Shown: positions 27,893 through 37,275, counted from the first letter of the stretch. The stretch: DNA of 64,000 nucleotides from Kaustia mangrovi (GCF_015482775.1 NZ_CP058214.1:2126272-2190271), one strand, 5' to 3'. Program-made: numbers and translations. The notes: generated by a model not told the origin, from the sequence alone.

Positions 27893-29104
27893 TCAGCTGT
27901 CCTCCCGTGTTCCCGTGCCGGCCGCGCGGACGATGCCGCTGGCGATGAAGCCCTCCGCCTCCTCCTCCCCGAAGCCGAGCTCGGCGAGCAGCGCGCGGGC
28001 ATCTCCTCCCAGCTCTGGCGGCGGCGCGTCGGGCGCCTCGCCGGCGCCCCGGACGACGACGGGCTGGGGCACCGACCGCGCCCGCGTGGGCAGACCGTCC
28101 GTCGGGCGGAAGAAGCCGACGGCCTGCAGATGCTCGTCGGCGAGAAGGTCCTGCAGCGAATTCACGCGCGAATGGGGCACGTCGATCCGCTCGAAGGTCG
28201 CGATCCACTCCTCCGTGGTCCGTTCCGGCATGTGCCCGGAGAGGATCTCGTACATGTCGCCGACATGGCGCGAGCGTTCGGTGGCATCCTGGAACCAGGG
28301 TTCCCCGGCGACATCGGCGCGACCGATCTCCTCCAGGACGCGCCGCCAGTGCGCCTCGGTGTAGGGCAGGACGGCGATCCAGCCATCGGCGCTGCGGAAC
28401 GGCCTGCGATGGCGGTTGAGGAGACGCTGATAGCCCGGCCGGGCCGCCTCGTCGAAACTCGCGGCGGCGAGATGCTCCGTCATGACGAAGGACGTCATCG
28501 CCTCGAACATCGGCACCTCGATCTCCACGCCCCTGCCGGACTTCTCGCGTCCGTAAAGAGCCGCCGAGATCGCCTGGGCGGCATAGATGGCGGTGATCTT
28601 GTCGGCGATCACACCCGGCACATAGGCCGGGTCCGCGCCCGTATAGGTCGGCAGCCAGGCGATGCCGGAGGCGGCCTGGATCACGTCGTCATAGGCCGGC
28701 CTCGCGGCATAGGGCCCCTCGCTGCCGAACCCGATGGCCGAACAGTAGATCAGGCGCGGATTGAGCGCGCGCAACGCCTCCGGCCCGAGCCCGAGGCGCT
28801 CTATCGCCTGCAGGCGCATATTGTGCAGGAAGACATCCGCCTCCGCGACGAGGCGGCGCACGATGTCGCGCCCCTCCTGCGTCTTCAGGTCTATGGCGAT
28901 GCTCTTCTTGTTGCGGTTGCTGTTGGCGAACATGGAGCTCTCGCCCGCCGGCGAGCGCGGATCGACATAGCGAGCGAGGTCTCCGGCAGGGGCTTCCACC
29001 TTGACGACGTCGGCGCCGAAATCGGCGAGCATCTGCCCGGCCATCGGACCGAGCACGATCGTGGTCATCTCCACGACCCGGACCCCTTTCAATAGATCGA
29101 GCAC
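27893..29104 (-). CDS. CoA-transferase, CaiB/BaiF (class III) family
   Basis: A 403-residue class III CoA-transferase. GVRVVEMTTIVLGPMAGQML and ADFGADVVKVEAPAGD form the family N-terminus, SNRNKKSIAIDLKTQEGRDI follows, and YDDVIQAASG is typical later. The start is the GTG at 29104, placed six bases after GGAGG; no suitable ATG precedes it. It transfers CoA from a donor acyl-CoA (often succinyl-CoA) to a carboxylic acid imported by the TRAP system, and hands the product to the MaoC hydratases. Confidence 0.9.
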   Translation of the reverse strand: MLDLLKGVRVVEMTTIVLGPMAGQMLADFGADVVKVEAPAGDLARYVDPRSPAGESSMFANSNRNKKSIAIDLKTQEGRDIVRRLVAEADVFLHNMRLQAIERLGLGPEALRALNPRLIYCSAIGFGSEGPYAARPAYDDVIQAASGIAWLPTYTGADPAYVPGVIADKITAIYAAQAISAALYGREKSGRGVEIEVPMFEAMTSFVMTEHLAAASFDEAARPGYQRLLNRHRRPFRSADGWIAVLPYTEAHWRRVLEEIGRADVAGEPWFQDATERSRHVGDMYEILSGHMPERTTEEWIATFERIDVPHSRVNSLQDLLADEHLQAVGFFRPTDGLPTRARSVPQPVVVRGAGEAPDAPPPELGGDARALLAELGFGEEEAEGFIASGIVRAAGTGTREDS

Positions 29105-29163
29105 GTAAGACCTCCGGATATGAGGGCGGAGGCGGCGCCGCTGGCCGCCCCCCGCCCGGGACT

Positions 29164-30213
29164 TCAGATGCCCTGTTCGCGCAGCTTCCGCACTTCGGCG
29201 CGGAAATCGGAGAGGATCTCGCTGCCCTTCTTGCCGCGGGAATCGAGCGCGGACGCCCAGTCCTTGGCGACGGTGGCGAAGGCGTCGTCGAGCTTTGCCT
29301 TGTCCTCCTCGCTCAGCGCGAAGACGTCGGCACCGCCATCGGCGAGCGTCTCCGCCAGCTCGCCCTCGGCCGTGTCGAAGGCGGAGCAGGCGCTTTCCGT
29401 CACCTCGCGCCCGACGCGGGTCAGCACCTCCTGGATGTCCTCCGGCAGGCTGTCCCACTTGGTCTGCGAGATCGCGTAGGTGATGCCGACCGTCCCGAAA
29501 TTCGCGTTGCTGGTGGCCGACCCGACGATCTGGTCGAGGCCGTAGGAATAGGTCGAGGTGAAGGGCAGCAGCGCGCCGTCGATCGTCCCCTTGGTCATCG
29601 CGTCGAAGATCTCCGGCGGGGTCATGCGCACGGGCGCGGCGCCGACGGCCTGCAGGGAGAGCTCCATCGCGCCCGGATTGGAGCGCATCTTCTTGCCCGC
29701 GAAATCGGCGAGCGACGCAACGCCGGCCCGTTTGGAGAAGATCGCCTGATAGGGGGACAGGGCGACGTTATAGAGAACGCGGACCCCGTTGGGCTTGAAC
29801 TCCAGCTCGTCCAGCTTGCCGCCGGGCCGCACGAGCTCGGCGAAGGCGAGCGAGCCCTCGCAGGACGAGGCGATCTCGCCCGGCAGCTCGACCACGCCGC
29901 CGAGCGGCATCTTCTCGGAGACATAGGACGGCACGATATAGCCGATATCGGCGATGCCGGCCTGCGTGATCGAGAGAATGTCCTTCGCCTTGGCGAGCTG
30001 CTGGGCGGGATAGTGCTCGAACGCGACGCGGTCGCCCAGCTCCTCCTTGACGCGCTCCATGAAGACTTCGGTCGTGTTGCGGGTGATGATGTGCGCGGCG
30101 GGCAGGCTGTCGGCGATCTTGAGCGTCACCTCCTGGGCCGTGGCGGTCCCGGTCGTCGCGGCCGTCGCGGCCAGCGCGGCGGCCAAAGCGAAAGATGTCA
30201 GTCCTGTCTTCAT
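29164..30213 (-). CDS. TRAP transporter substrate-binding protein, DctP family
   Basis: A 349-residue periplasmic protein with a signal peptide (cleavage after ATA near residue 26). Its DctP features are AHIITRNTTEVFMERVKEEL and the carboxylate-binding region around KKMRSNPGAMELSLQAVGA. It is in the same operon as the DctQ and DctM subunits but separated from them by the cupin gene. TRAP systems import organic acids using a sodium gradient. The CoA-transferase next to it suggests the ligand is a free carboxylic acid. Confidence 0.92.
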   Translation of the reverse strand: MKTGLTSFALAAALAATAATTGTATAQEVTLKIADSLPAAHIITRNTTEVFMERVKEELGDRVAFEHYPAQQLAKAKDILSITQAGIADIGYIVPSYVSEKMPLGGVVELPGEIASSCEGSLAFAELVRPGGKLDELEFKPNGVRVLYNVALSPYQAIFSKRAGVASLADFAGKKMRSNPGAMELSLQAVGAAPVRMTPPEIFDAMTKGTIDGALLPFTSTYSYGLDQIVGSATSNANFGTVGITYAISQTKWDSLPEDIQEVLTRVGREVTESACSAFDTAEGELAETLADGGADVFALSEEDKAKLDDAFATVAKDWASALDSRGKKGSEILSDFRAEVRKLREQGI

Positions 30214-30243
30214 CGTTTCCTCCTCGAAGATTTTCGGGTCTTG

Positions 30244-30648
30244 TCAGCACTCCACGCGCGCGCCCTCTCCATAGGGCGGCGCGTAGCAGATCAGGACGCG
30301 AACGGGCCCGTCCCCGATCGCGGTGAAGGTGTGCGGCATGTCGGCGGGGAAGAAGCAGCACTCCCCGGCCCCGATCTCGCGGGCGAGACTGCCGATCTCC
30401 ACCCGCGCCCGGCCCTCCAGCATCCAGCAGAACTGGTCGATGCCGGGGTGGAGATGCGCCGAGGCTCCCTCGCCCGGCTCGATCCGGCCGATCAGGACCT
30501 CCATCTGGGTCGCCCCGGTCTCCGGCGAGACGAGCCTGCGGTTGACCGTGCCGCTGTGGCCGCGCGGCGAATAGGGCTCGGCGTCGGCCTCGCGCATGAA
30601 GAATTTCTCGGGATCGATATGGGCAGCCTTGGCGGCATGGTCGGTCAT
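30244..30648 (-). CDS. Single-domain cupin protein
   Basis: A 134-residue cupin. The first motif appears as GEGASAHLHPGIDQFCWMLEG (two histidines plus a glutamine and glutamate) and the second as ECCFFPADMPHTF. A strong AGGAGG precedes the ATG at 30648. Small cupins in TRAP operons may bind the substrate, act as isomerases or dioxygenases, or sense ligand. The metal ligands are largely present, so a metal-dependent role is likely. The reaction is unknown. Confidence 0.85.
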   Translation of the reverse strand: MTDHAAKAAHIDPEKFFMREADAEPYSPRGHSGTVNRRLVSPETGATQMEVLIGRIEPGEGASAHLHPGIDQFCWMLEGRARVEIGSLAREIGAGECCFFPADMPHTFTAIGDGPVRVLICYAPPYGEGARVEC

Positions 30649-30665
30649 GGGTTTCCTCCTCGGGA

Positions 30666-31952
30666 TCAGTCGATCGTGCCGGGCAGCCACAGGACGAGCC
30701 CGGGCAGCGCGACCAGCAGGGCGAGCACGACGAGATGGGCGACGACATGCGGGGCGACGCCCCGGAAGACCTCCGCCAGCGGCCGCTCGGCATAGCGCGT
30801 GACCACGAAGATGTTCATGCCGAGCGGCGGCGTGATCATCCCGACCTCCGCCGCGACGACGACGAGGACCCCGAACCACACCTCGTCGAAGCCGAGGCCG
30901 GTGATCGCGGGAACCATGATCGGGACCGTCAGGATCAGGATGGCGAGCTGGTCCATGAAACAGCCGAGCAGCAGGTAGAACACGATGATCCCGGCCATGA
31001 TCACGTATGGCGACACGTCGAGCCCCGTGATCCAGCCGACGAAGGCCGGCGTGATCTGGCCAAGCGTCAGCACATAGCCGAAGACATGCGCGCCGATGAT
31101 GATCAGGAAGATCATGCAGGTCGCGCGGACCGCACGCGCGAGCGCGCCCCACAGGCTCCTCAAGGTCAGGGTGCGGAAGGCGGCGGCGATCAGGAAGGCA
31201 CCGAACGCGCCGAGCCCCGCCGCCTCGGTGGGCGTGGCGATGCCGAGATAGATCGATCCGGTGACGCACATCAGGAGAAGCAGCATCGGGCCGATCTCCT
31301 TCAGCGCGCGCAGCTTGTCGCGCATCGGCCACGCCCTGGCGACGGGCGCGATCTCCGGGTTCCGCCCGATGAGCACGTAGATCGTCGCAATGATCGCGAG
31401 CGTGACGAGGATGCCCGGAATGACGCCGCCGATCAGCAGGTGCGCGATATTGGCCTCCACGATGATGCCGTAGAGGACGAGTGCGATGGAGGGCGGGATC
31501 AGCATGGCGAGCGTGCCGGAGACGGCGACCACGCCCGCGGAGAACTTCGCCTCGTATCCGGCCCGCCGCATCGCCGGGATCGACGTCGACGACAGGGCGG
31601 CGGCCGCCGCGGTCGACGAGCCGGAGATGGCGCCGAAGCCCGCGCCAGCCAGTGCCGTGGCCACCGCGAGCCCGCCGGGAAGCCGCCCCACCCACACCGT
31701 GATTGCGCGGAACATCCGGTCGGCAATGCCGCTGACGATGACGAACTCGGCCATCAGGATGAACAGGGGAACGGCGATCAGCTCATAGCTGTTCGTCGTC
31801 GACAGGGGCGTGGTGGACAGAACGGACAGCGCGCTGTTGAAACCCACGATGGCCATGAGCCCGGCAAGGCCGGTGAAGGTCAGCGCGAATCCGACCGGGA
31901 CGCCCAGCAGCAGAAGGGCGAGCAGGCCGGCGACGACGGCAAGCGAGATCAT
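30666..31952 (-). CDS. TRAP transporter large permease, DctM family
   Basis: A 428-residue, very hydrophobic protein with about 12 membrane helices. It contains GAGFGAISGSSTAAAAALSS and PAMRRAGYEAKFSAGVVAVSG, the signature of TRAP large permeases, and LIPPSIALVLYG. It overlaps the DctQ stop by four bases (ATGA). It forms the transport channel with DctQ and receives substrate from the DctP protein at 29164-30213. Confidence 0.94.
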   Translation of the reverse strand: MISLAVVAGLLALLLLGVPVGFALTFTGLAGLMAIVGFNSALSVLSTTPLSTTNSYELIAVPLFILMAEFVIVSGIADRMFRAITVWVGRLPGGLAVATALAGAGFGAISGSSTAAAAALSSTSIPAMRRAGYEAKFSAGVVAVSGTLAMLIPPSIALVLYGIIVEANIAHLLIGGVIPGILVTLAIIATIYVLIGRNPEIAPVARAWPMRDKLRALKEIGPMLLLLMCVTGSIYLGIATPTEAAGLGAFGAFLIAAAFRTLTLRSLWGALARAVRATCMIFLIIIGAHVFGYVLTLGQITPAFVGWITGLDVSPYVIMAGIIVFYLLLGCFMDQLAILILTVPIMVPAITGLGFDEVWFGVLVVVAAEVGMITPPLGMNIFVVTRYAERPLAEVFRGVAPHVVAHLVVLALLVALPGLVLWLPGTID

Positions 31953-32476
31953 ACCGTGAGCTCCTCGTCCGCCTCTGTCGCGGGCTGCTTGCCGGTGACC
32001 ACAGCGATGGCCGCCTCCACCGCCCTCGCGGCGCAGACGAGGATCATCGAGACCGATCCGACAGGCACGAGCGCGTAGCTCGCCCAAGCCGGCCAGGGAA
32101 TGATGCTCGCGATCATCTCGTCATTGGCGAAGCTCTGCCAGGCGCGCTCCCAGGAGACCCAGAACAGCAATCCGAAGATCCACAGGCCGATCAGCGCGGA
32201 GACGAGCTGCGACAGCGACTGCAGCCGGGCGGGCATGGACACCATGAGAATGTCGACCGCCAGATGCTCGTTGCGCCAGTAGGTCGGGCCGAAGCCGAAG
32301 AAGAACACCGCCGGGGTGAGATAGAGCACCACGAGATCGTGGGCGAAGAAGATGGGCGTGCCCGCGCCGTAGCGCAGGGCCACGTCGGCCACGACCAGCA
32401 GGGTCAGGGCGGCGAGCGCGACGACCGAGACGCCGGTGAACGCGCCGTCCACGATGGACATCGTCCGGGCGATCAT
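31949..32476 (-). CDS. TRAP transporter small permease, DctQ family
   Basis: A 175-residue protein with four predicted membrane helices. RYGAGTPIFFAHDLVVLYL and RNEHLAVDILMVSMPARLQ are typical DctQ segments. It overlaps IclR at its 5' end and DctM at its 3' end, each by four bases, so expression of regulator and transporter is coupled. Confidence 0.9.
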   Translation of the reverse strand: MIARTMSIVDGAFTGVSVVALAALTLLVVADVALRYGAGTPIFFAHDLVVLYLTPAVFFFGFGPTYWRNEHLAVDILMVSMPARLQSLSQLVSALIGLWIFGLLFWVSWERAWQSFANDEMIASIIPWPAWASYALVPVGSVSMILVCAARAVEAAIAVVTGKQPATEADEELTV

Positions 32477-33234
32477 GCCGCCGACCAGCCATCGTCGACC
32501 TGCGCCCGGATCGCGCGGATCGTGTCGGCAAGGACTTCGGCGATCTCCTCGTGGCGCCCCTGCATCCGGTAGTTGGGCCCGGCGACCGACAGGCCGAGCT
32601 GCTGGCCCGCGACCTCGAGCAGCATGCCGATGCCGGAGACCTCCGGGGTGTATTCCGTGGCGTTGAGGAACCAGCCGCGCGCGCGCCCGTCCCGGATATT
32701 CCGCATCAGGGCGTCGATATCCGTGATCGAGGTCCTGGCCGCGCCGGAGAAGTCGATCCTCTTCAGTTCGCGCTCCAGCACATCGTCGGGGAGCGCGGCG
32801 AGGATCGCCTTGCCCGACGAGATGGCATAGACGGGCCGCGTCTCGCCGGGGCGGGCGGAATAGCGCACGCCCTTCGGGGATTCGAGCGTGTCGAGATAGA
32901 TGACGTTGTCGCCGTCGCGCGCGGCGAGCAGCACCGTCTCCCCGGTCCTGTCCCTGAGCTCGCCCATATGATCGCGGACGAGGCCGAGCACCGGATCGCC
33001 GTCGAGAATGGACCGGCTGACATCGTACATCCGCCGGGTGGGGTAGAAGCCGCCGCGCCGGCGGACCTCGAAGAGATAGCCGCGGTGCCTGAGCGTCGCC
33101 ACGAGATTGCTCGTGCTCGACAGGGGCAGGTCCAGCGTCTCGGAAAGCTGGGTGAGCGTCGCGGGCTTCCGGGCCTGCGCGAAATACTCGAAAAACCGCA
33201 GAACGTTATCCGCCTGGCGGACCGTCATCGGCAT
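32473..33234 (-). CDS. IclR-family transcriptional regulator of the TRAP/MaoC operon
   Basis: A 253-residue IclR protein. The N-terminal winged HTH (QADNVLRFFEYFAQ to SSTSNLVATLRHRGYL, residues ~5-65) is followed by a ligand domain with AISSGKAILAALP. It is the first gene of the minus-strand operon and its stop overlaps dctQ. A perfect 16-bp palindrome lies ~70 bp upstream, so autoregulation of the entire operon is likely. The effector is probably the transported acid or its CoA ester. Confidence 0.9.
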   Translation of the reverse strand: MPMTVRQADNVLRFFEYFAQARKPATLTQLSETLDLPLSSTSNLVATLRHRGYLFEVRRRGGFYPTRRMYDVSRSILDGDPVLGLVRDHMGELRDRTGETVLLAARDGDNVIYLDTLESPKGVRYSARPGETRPVYAISSGKAILAALPDDVLERELKRIDFSGAARTSITDIDALMRNIRDGRARGWFLNATEYTPEVSGIGMLLEVAGQQLGLSVAGPNYRMQGRHEEIAEVLADTIRAIRAQVDDGWSAA

Positions 33235-33302
33235 CCTCCCTGCCGCCTTGCGTCCGGCGCCCGCATCTGCGGGTCGCCCCGGATCGCGATGGCGTCCTTA
33301 TT

Positions 33303-33318
33303 CTTCACATATGTGAAG
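33303..33318 (-). promoter_or_regulatory. Candidate IclR operator (perfect 16-bp palindrome)
   Basis: CTTCACATATGTGAAG is a perfect inverted repeat in an AT-rich patch, about 70 bp upstream of the iclR start at 33234. Its TTCACATAT core matches the site overlapping the other iclR gene at 12819. This fits IclR-type recognition and autoregulation; the binding itself is inferred. Confidence 0.6.
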
Positions 33319-33442
33319 TTTTATTCCTGTATATGGATTAAACAGATCGGACGGCCCGCGTCAAGCGATCTCCGGGCGGGGCTGTGTCTCGAGTTCGGGT
33401 GGCCGCGCAAGCGGGCCCCCACGAGCGGCGTCAGAAACATGG

Positions 33443-33462
33443 ATCCCCGCTTCCGCGGGGAT
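33443..33462. repeat. Short intergenic hairpin (REP-like)
   Basis: ATCCCCGC-TTCC-GCGGGGAT forms an 8-bp perfect stem in the gap between DUF3422 and the IclR promoter. Similar CCCCGC...GCGGGG palindromes are dispersed in alphaproteobacterial intergenic regions. It lies just 3' of the DUF3422 stop on the minus strand, so it may also help termination, although no T run follows. Confidence 0.45.
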
Positions 33463-33478
33463 GGCGAAGGGAAAGACT

Positions 33479-34789
33479 TCAGCGTTCCGGGCGGGAGTGG
33501 GGCGCCGGGGTACGCGGCTGTCCGGCCTCGGTGTGCCGGCGCCGGACGGTGCGCACGACGAGCCATATGACGATGACCGCCAGCGGCACCGACGCCCCCG
33601 TGACGAGGTCGGCGTCCACAGGCAGCCCCGCACGATGGGCGGATTTCGACAGATAGCCGATCAGGCCGACCGTATAGTAGGAGATGGCGGCGACGGAGAG
33701 CCCCTCCACCGTCTGCTGCAGGCGAAGCTGGAGCCGGGCCCGACGGTCCATGGAGTTCAGCAGGCTCGCATTCTGGCGCTGCAGCTCGACATCGATCCAG
33801 CTGCGCAGAAGCGCCGTGGCGCGGGCGAGCTTGCGGGAGAGATTGGCCTGACGCTCCTCGACCGACTGGCAGGTCCGCATGGCGGGCGCCAGCCGGCGCT
33901 CCAGGAACAGCCCCATGGTCTCGTGGCCCGGCACGGCGACCTCGGCGAGCGAGGCGATCCGTTCCCTCACAATGTCGTAATAGGCCCGGCTCGCCCCGAA
34001 ACGGTAGAGCGACAGCGCCGCATTGGCCTCCAGCTCGGCGGCCAGGCGCGTGATCTCGGCGAGCATGTCGTCGGCCTCTTCGCGGGCCCAGCGCTTCATT
34101 CTCTGCGTGATCGCCGTCAGCCGGTCCTCGATCGCCCGGATCTCCGGGGAGAGCGACTGGGCGAGCGGCAGGCCGAGGACCGCGAGCGTCCTGTAGGTCT
34201 CGATATCCAGGAGGCGCTGGACGAGTGCGCCGCGGCTGGCATCCGTCAGGCCGCGATCGATCACCAGGAACCGGGTCAGCCCGTCCCCGTCCTGCCGGAA
34301 GTCGGTGAAGATGTCGGCCTGCCCGTTGCCCGTCCTGCTGTGGCACAGACTCGTCCGGTCGAGATCGGAAACCGCGTCCTCCTCGTCCGAGAGCGCGGGG
34401 CGGATCTCGATCCGGATCGCGGAGATCAGCGGGCCCGGCGGACGGAACCCGTCGCCGAAGGGGTGCTGGTCGACCTCCGCGCCGAACCGGGCCGGCGCCG
34501 GCGCATCCCAGAAATAGGTCGAGAACTCGGTATGCCGCTCCCAGCGAAGCGTCCCCTGCCCCCAGGCGAGCGCATGATGGCTCGTCTGCTCGTCGGGCGG
34601 GGACACGCCGCGCGACCGGGACAGGTCGGCCATGATCTGCCGGTCGCGCTCGGGATCGTTCTCCGTCAGGAAGGCGAGCTGAAAGATGATCCGCGAGGAC
34701 GGAACGAGAACATAGGGCCGCGCATGGACCTCCCCGAGCGCGCGGGCGCGTTCCTCGGCGACGGGGAAGGCAAAGGCTCGCTGTTCCAT
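33479..34789 (-). CDS. DUF3422 family protein with C-terminal membrane segments
   Basis: A 436-residue protein matching DUF3422: EERARALGEVHARPYVLVPS at the start, TEFSTYFWDAPAPARFG in the first third, long helical segments in the middle, and two hydrophobic stretches near the C-terminus (EGLSVAAISYYTVGLIGYL and VPLAVIVIWLVVRTVRR). The family is widespread in proteobacteria, membrane-anchored and uncharacterised. I chose the ATG giving MEQRAFAFPV at 34789; a GTG 24 bases upstream is possible. No functional link to the neighbouring genes is evident. Confidence 0.85.
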   Translation of the reverse strand: MEQRAFAFPVAEERARALGEVHARPYVLVPSSRIIFQLAFLTENDPERDRQIMADLSRSRGVSPPDEQTSHHALAWGQGTLRWERHTEFSTYFWDAPAPARFGAEVDQHPFGDGFRPPGPLISAIRIEIRPALSDEEDAVSDLDRTSLCHSRTGNGQADIFTDFRQDGDGLTRFLVIDRGLTDASRGALVQRLLDIETYRTLAVLGLPLAQSLSPEIRAIEDRLTAITQRMKRWAREEADDMLAEITRLAAELEANAALSLYRFGASRAYYDIVRERIASLAEVAVPGHETMGLFLERRLAPAMRTCQSVEERQANLSRKLARATALLRSWIDVELQRQNASLLNSMDRRARLQLRLQQTVEGLSVAAISYYTVGLIGYLSKSAHRAGLPVDADLVTGASVPLAVIVIWLVVRTVRRRHTEAGQPRTPAPHSRPER

Positions 34790-34913
34790 GTAGGCGCCCC
34801 TCGCAGGCGGCACGGCCCCGGACTGTCCCCGCGATCCTAGCAGACGCGGGCACGTTCCTCTAACCGTCCCGGAGCGCCCCGCATCCCGGGACGGCCGTTC
34901 GTGCCGTCCTGCC

Positions 34914-35990
34914 CTATCTGCCGAGGAACCTGAACGGTTTGGCCGGCACGAACTTGTCCGTGGCGTCGCCCGAATAGATCCGGCTCTGGTCCGGGCCGAG
35001 ATCGAGCTTCATCACCTGACCCGACTCCTCGGAGAAATCGACCGACTTGAGATCGACCCAGAAGGTGTTGGGCGTCAGCGCGGACTCGAAGAAGTAGAGC
35101 TTGCGCGCCTGGTCGGACACGGTGCGCCAGCGCGTGGACGAGATGTTCGGCTCGTCCGGCGTTGAGATGCCATAGGGCACCGAGACGTTGCGGATGATGG
35201 AGAAGACGCCGGCCACGGCAAGGTTCGGCTTGTCGAATTTCGGGATCGCGTTCACGTAGAAGGAGGCGCGCGCGAAGCGGTCGGCGGCGCGGTTCGTGCC
35301 CGGCAGGAAGACAGTGCCGCCGATCTGCTGCCAGTAGTCGTCGAGGGCGAGCTGGCGCTCGAAGACGGGCGAATTGGTCATCACCTGGTAGGACCGGCTG
35401 TGGTGGATGACCTGCTTGCCGTCGATATACTCGACGATGGCGCTGTCGCCGCTGGCGTCCGACAGAGACAAGTGCAGCGTGGCGAGCCTGTCCTCGCCCG
35501 GCACGGCGTCGGTGACGATGGTGAACGGGTTTTTCTCAAGCGCCGCCACCGCTTCGGAGACCGTGGCGAAATTGTCGAGCACATACTGCGCCCAGGCCGC
35601 GATGGTCAGGCCGGGGCTCTCGCCCTTATAGGCGGGATACTCCGACTCCGCGAGCCACAGCACATTGGCCACGAGCCCGGCCTCGTTCATGCCGTCGGTG
35701 GTCGAGATATCGTAGCCCGACGCGATGACGCTGCCGTATTTCGAGGTCCAGCGGATCGAGTTCGGCCCCGCCTCGCCGCTGCGCTCCATGCCGCGCGGGA
35801 AGATCCACAGATTGGTGGCGACATCCGTCCTCCAGTCCATCGACCGCGCCGTCAGCACGGTTTCGCCGGCGCCCAGATAGACGAACCGGGTGCAGGCGGC
35901 AGAGATCGTCGGCGCCAGCGCCGTGACGAGGGCAAGACCGGCGGCCAGCGCCGGGGCGGCGACGCGGCGGGAGAGTGCGCAACGGGGCAT
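34914..35990 (-). CDS. Exported linear amide C-N hydrolase (choloylglycine hydrolase / penicillin V acylase family, Ntn)
   Basis: A 358-residue Ntn hydrolase with a signal peptide. The probable cleavage before Cys33 (TISAA, then CTRFVYLG) would make the catalytic cysteine the mature N-terminus, as required in this family. Later conserved parts include RSMDWRTDV (arginine and aspartate of the active site), TTDGMNEAGLVANVLWL and the asparagine of MTNSPVF. Relatives hydrolyse bile-salt amides, penicillin V and acyl-homoserine lactones in the periplasm. A paralogue without signal peptide lies 134 bp upstream on the same strand. Confidence 0.87.
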   Translation of the reverse strand: MPRCALSRRVAAPALAAGLALVTALAPTISAACTRFVYLGAGETVLTARSMDWRTDVATNLWIFPRGMERSGEAGPNSIRWTSKYGSVIASGYDISTTDGMNEAGLVANVLWLAESEYPAYKGESPGLTIAAWAQYVLDNFATVSEAVAALEKNPFTIVTDAVPGEDRLATLHLSLSDASGDSAIVEYIDGKQVIHHSRSYQVMTNSPVFERQLALDDYWQQIGGTVFLPGTNRAADRFARASFYVNAIPKFDKPNLAVAGVFSIIRNVSVPYGISTPDEPNISSTRWRTVSDQARKLYFFESALTPNTFWVDLKSVDFSEESGQVMKLDLGPDQSRIYSGDATDKFVPAKPFRFLGR

Positions 35991-36124
35991 GATGGGTGTG
36001 GACCTTTCCTCTCGGATGAACGCTGAGACCACTATGGACGAATACATCTGACATTCACAATACGCGCGGCGACGGCCGGACCCGGCGGCGGGATTGCCCC
36101 TTGCCCGATCGGCTCCGCGAAATG

Positions 36125-37231
36125 TCAGTTGCCGGTCATGAGAACGGTCGCGTCCCCCGCCATCCCGTCGATCCGGTCGAGCGGAACGACCTTCGGCTCC
36201 TTGAGCGCGGAGAGCCTGTTCAGGTCGAAGACGGAGAAGTTCATGGCCTTGTAGGTGCGCAGGAAGAACAGCCCGCGGTCGAGATCGGAGAGATTCGTCC
36301 AGGAGGTGAACTCGGTCGCATAGGGTTCCGCCCCGCCCTGGTCGAGGCCCGCAACCTCCAGATGGCCGCCGCCGTCCTGGGGATAGTCGATCGTGATCCC
36401 GCGCGGACGGTCGAAATTGTTCATGACATGGGCGAGGGTCTGCACCGCCTCGTCGGCGGTCTCCGCGCGTTCGGTGAACTGTGCATAGTAGGCCGCCCGC
36501 ACGAAGCGCCCGACGGAGGTGCTGGACGATGGCAGGCCCGCCGTCGCGATGCCGGAATCGGGCTGGGCGGCGGCATAGCGGCCGAAGGTGGCACTCGACC
36601 GGTCGACATTGGTCAGGAACGTGTAGTTGTCGAGATTGGTCAGGTGCCAGCCGAACTCCGGACCGTTGGTCATGACGCCGACGGGGTTGTCGTGGACGCT
36701 CATCTCGCCCCGATTGAACTCGATGACGAGCGAGGCGCCGGAGGCGTCGTGCACCACATAGTGGAACGGCGATTCCACGCCGCCGAGAATGGCGAGCGCC
36801 TCCAGGAGGACGGGCTGGCCGGCCAGCGCCTCCCTGAGCTCCGCCACGGTCTCGAATTGCGCGAGAGCCCAGCTTCCCAGATCGGAGGCCGACAGGACCG
36901 CGCGGGTCATGGCGACCGATTGCTGCGTGCCGCCCGCGGCCGGGTAGGAGAGCAGGCTGAAGGTCAGCCCCCGCGCATTGAGCCCCTCCAGCACCTTCAG
37001 ATCGCCGAGGCCGAGCGGCGCCTCCGCGGAGGGCTTGCGGTCGGGCATGGTGACCGCCAGGACCGCGTGCCGGGCCTCGTATTCGAGCGCGGGATGGCCC
37101 TCGACCGCCGACGAGAAGGGCGTGCCCTCGGGGAAGTAGACGACCTGATAGGGCAGATCGACCGTCAGTTCCAGCGTGCGGCCGAAATAGACCTTGCCGG
37201 CGGCGTCGGTGTAGCTGAGGGAGGTGCACAT
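36125..37231 (-). CDS. Cytosolic linear amide C-N hydrolase (choloylglycine hydrolase family, Ntn)
   Basis: A 368-residue Ntn hydrolase starting MCTSLSYTDAAGKVYFGRTL. Removal of Met exposes Cys2 as the nucleophile, and Arg18 (FGRTLE) is the conserved partner. ARGLTFSLLSYP, NRGEMSVHDNPVGVMTNGPE and the FDRPRGI segment also fit. It lacks a signal peptide, so it acts in the cytoplasm, unlike the paralogue at 34914-35990. Amide bonds of N-acyl or bile-acid-like conjugates are typical targets. The downstream efflux genes could export the same class of compound; that is inference. Confidence 0.88.
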   Translation of the reverse strand: MCTSLSYTDAAGKVYFGRTLELTVDLPYQVVYFPEGTPFSSAVEGHPALEYEARHAVLAVTMPDRKPSAEAPLGLGDLKVLEGLNARGLTFSLLSYPAAGGTQQSVAMTRAVLSASDLGSWALAQFETVAELREALAGQPVLLEALAILGGVESPFHYVVHDASGASLVIEFNRGEMSVHDNPVGVMTNGPEFGWHLTNLDNYTFLTNVDRSSATFGRYAAAQPDSGIATAGLPSSSTSVGRFVRAAYYAQFTERAETADEAVQTLAHVMNNFDRPRGITIDYPQDGGGHLEVAGLDQGGAEPYATEFTSWTNLSDLDRGLFFLRTYKAMNFSVFDLNRLSALKEPKVVPLDRIDGMAGDATVLMTGN

Positions 37232-37275
37232 GTCGGCGGTTCCTGTTGTTGCCGTGAATTGGGGGCGTGCCCGCG

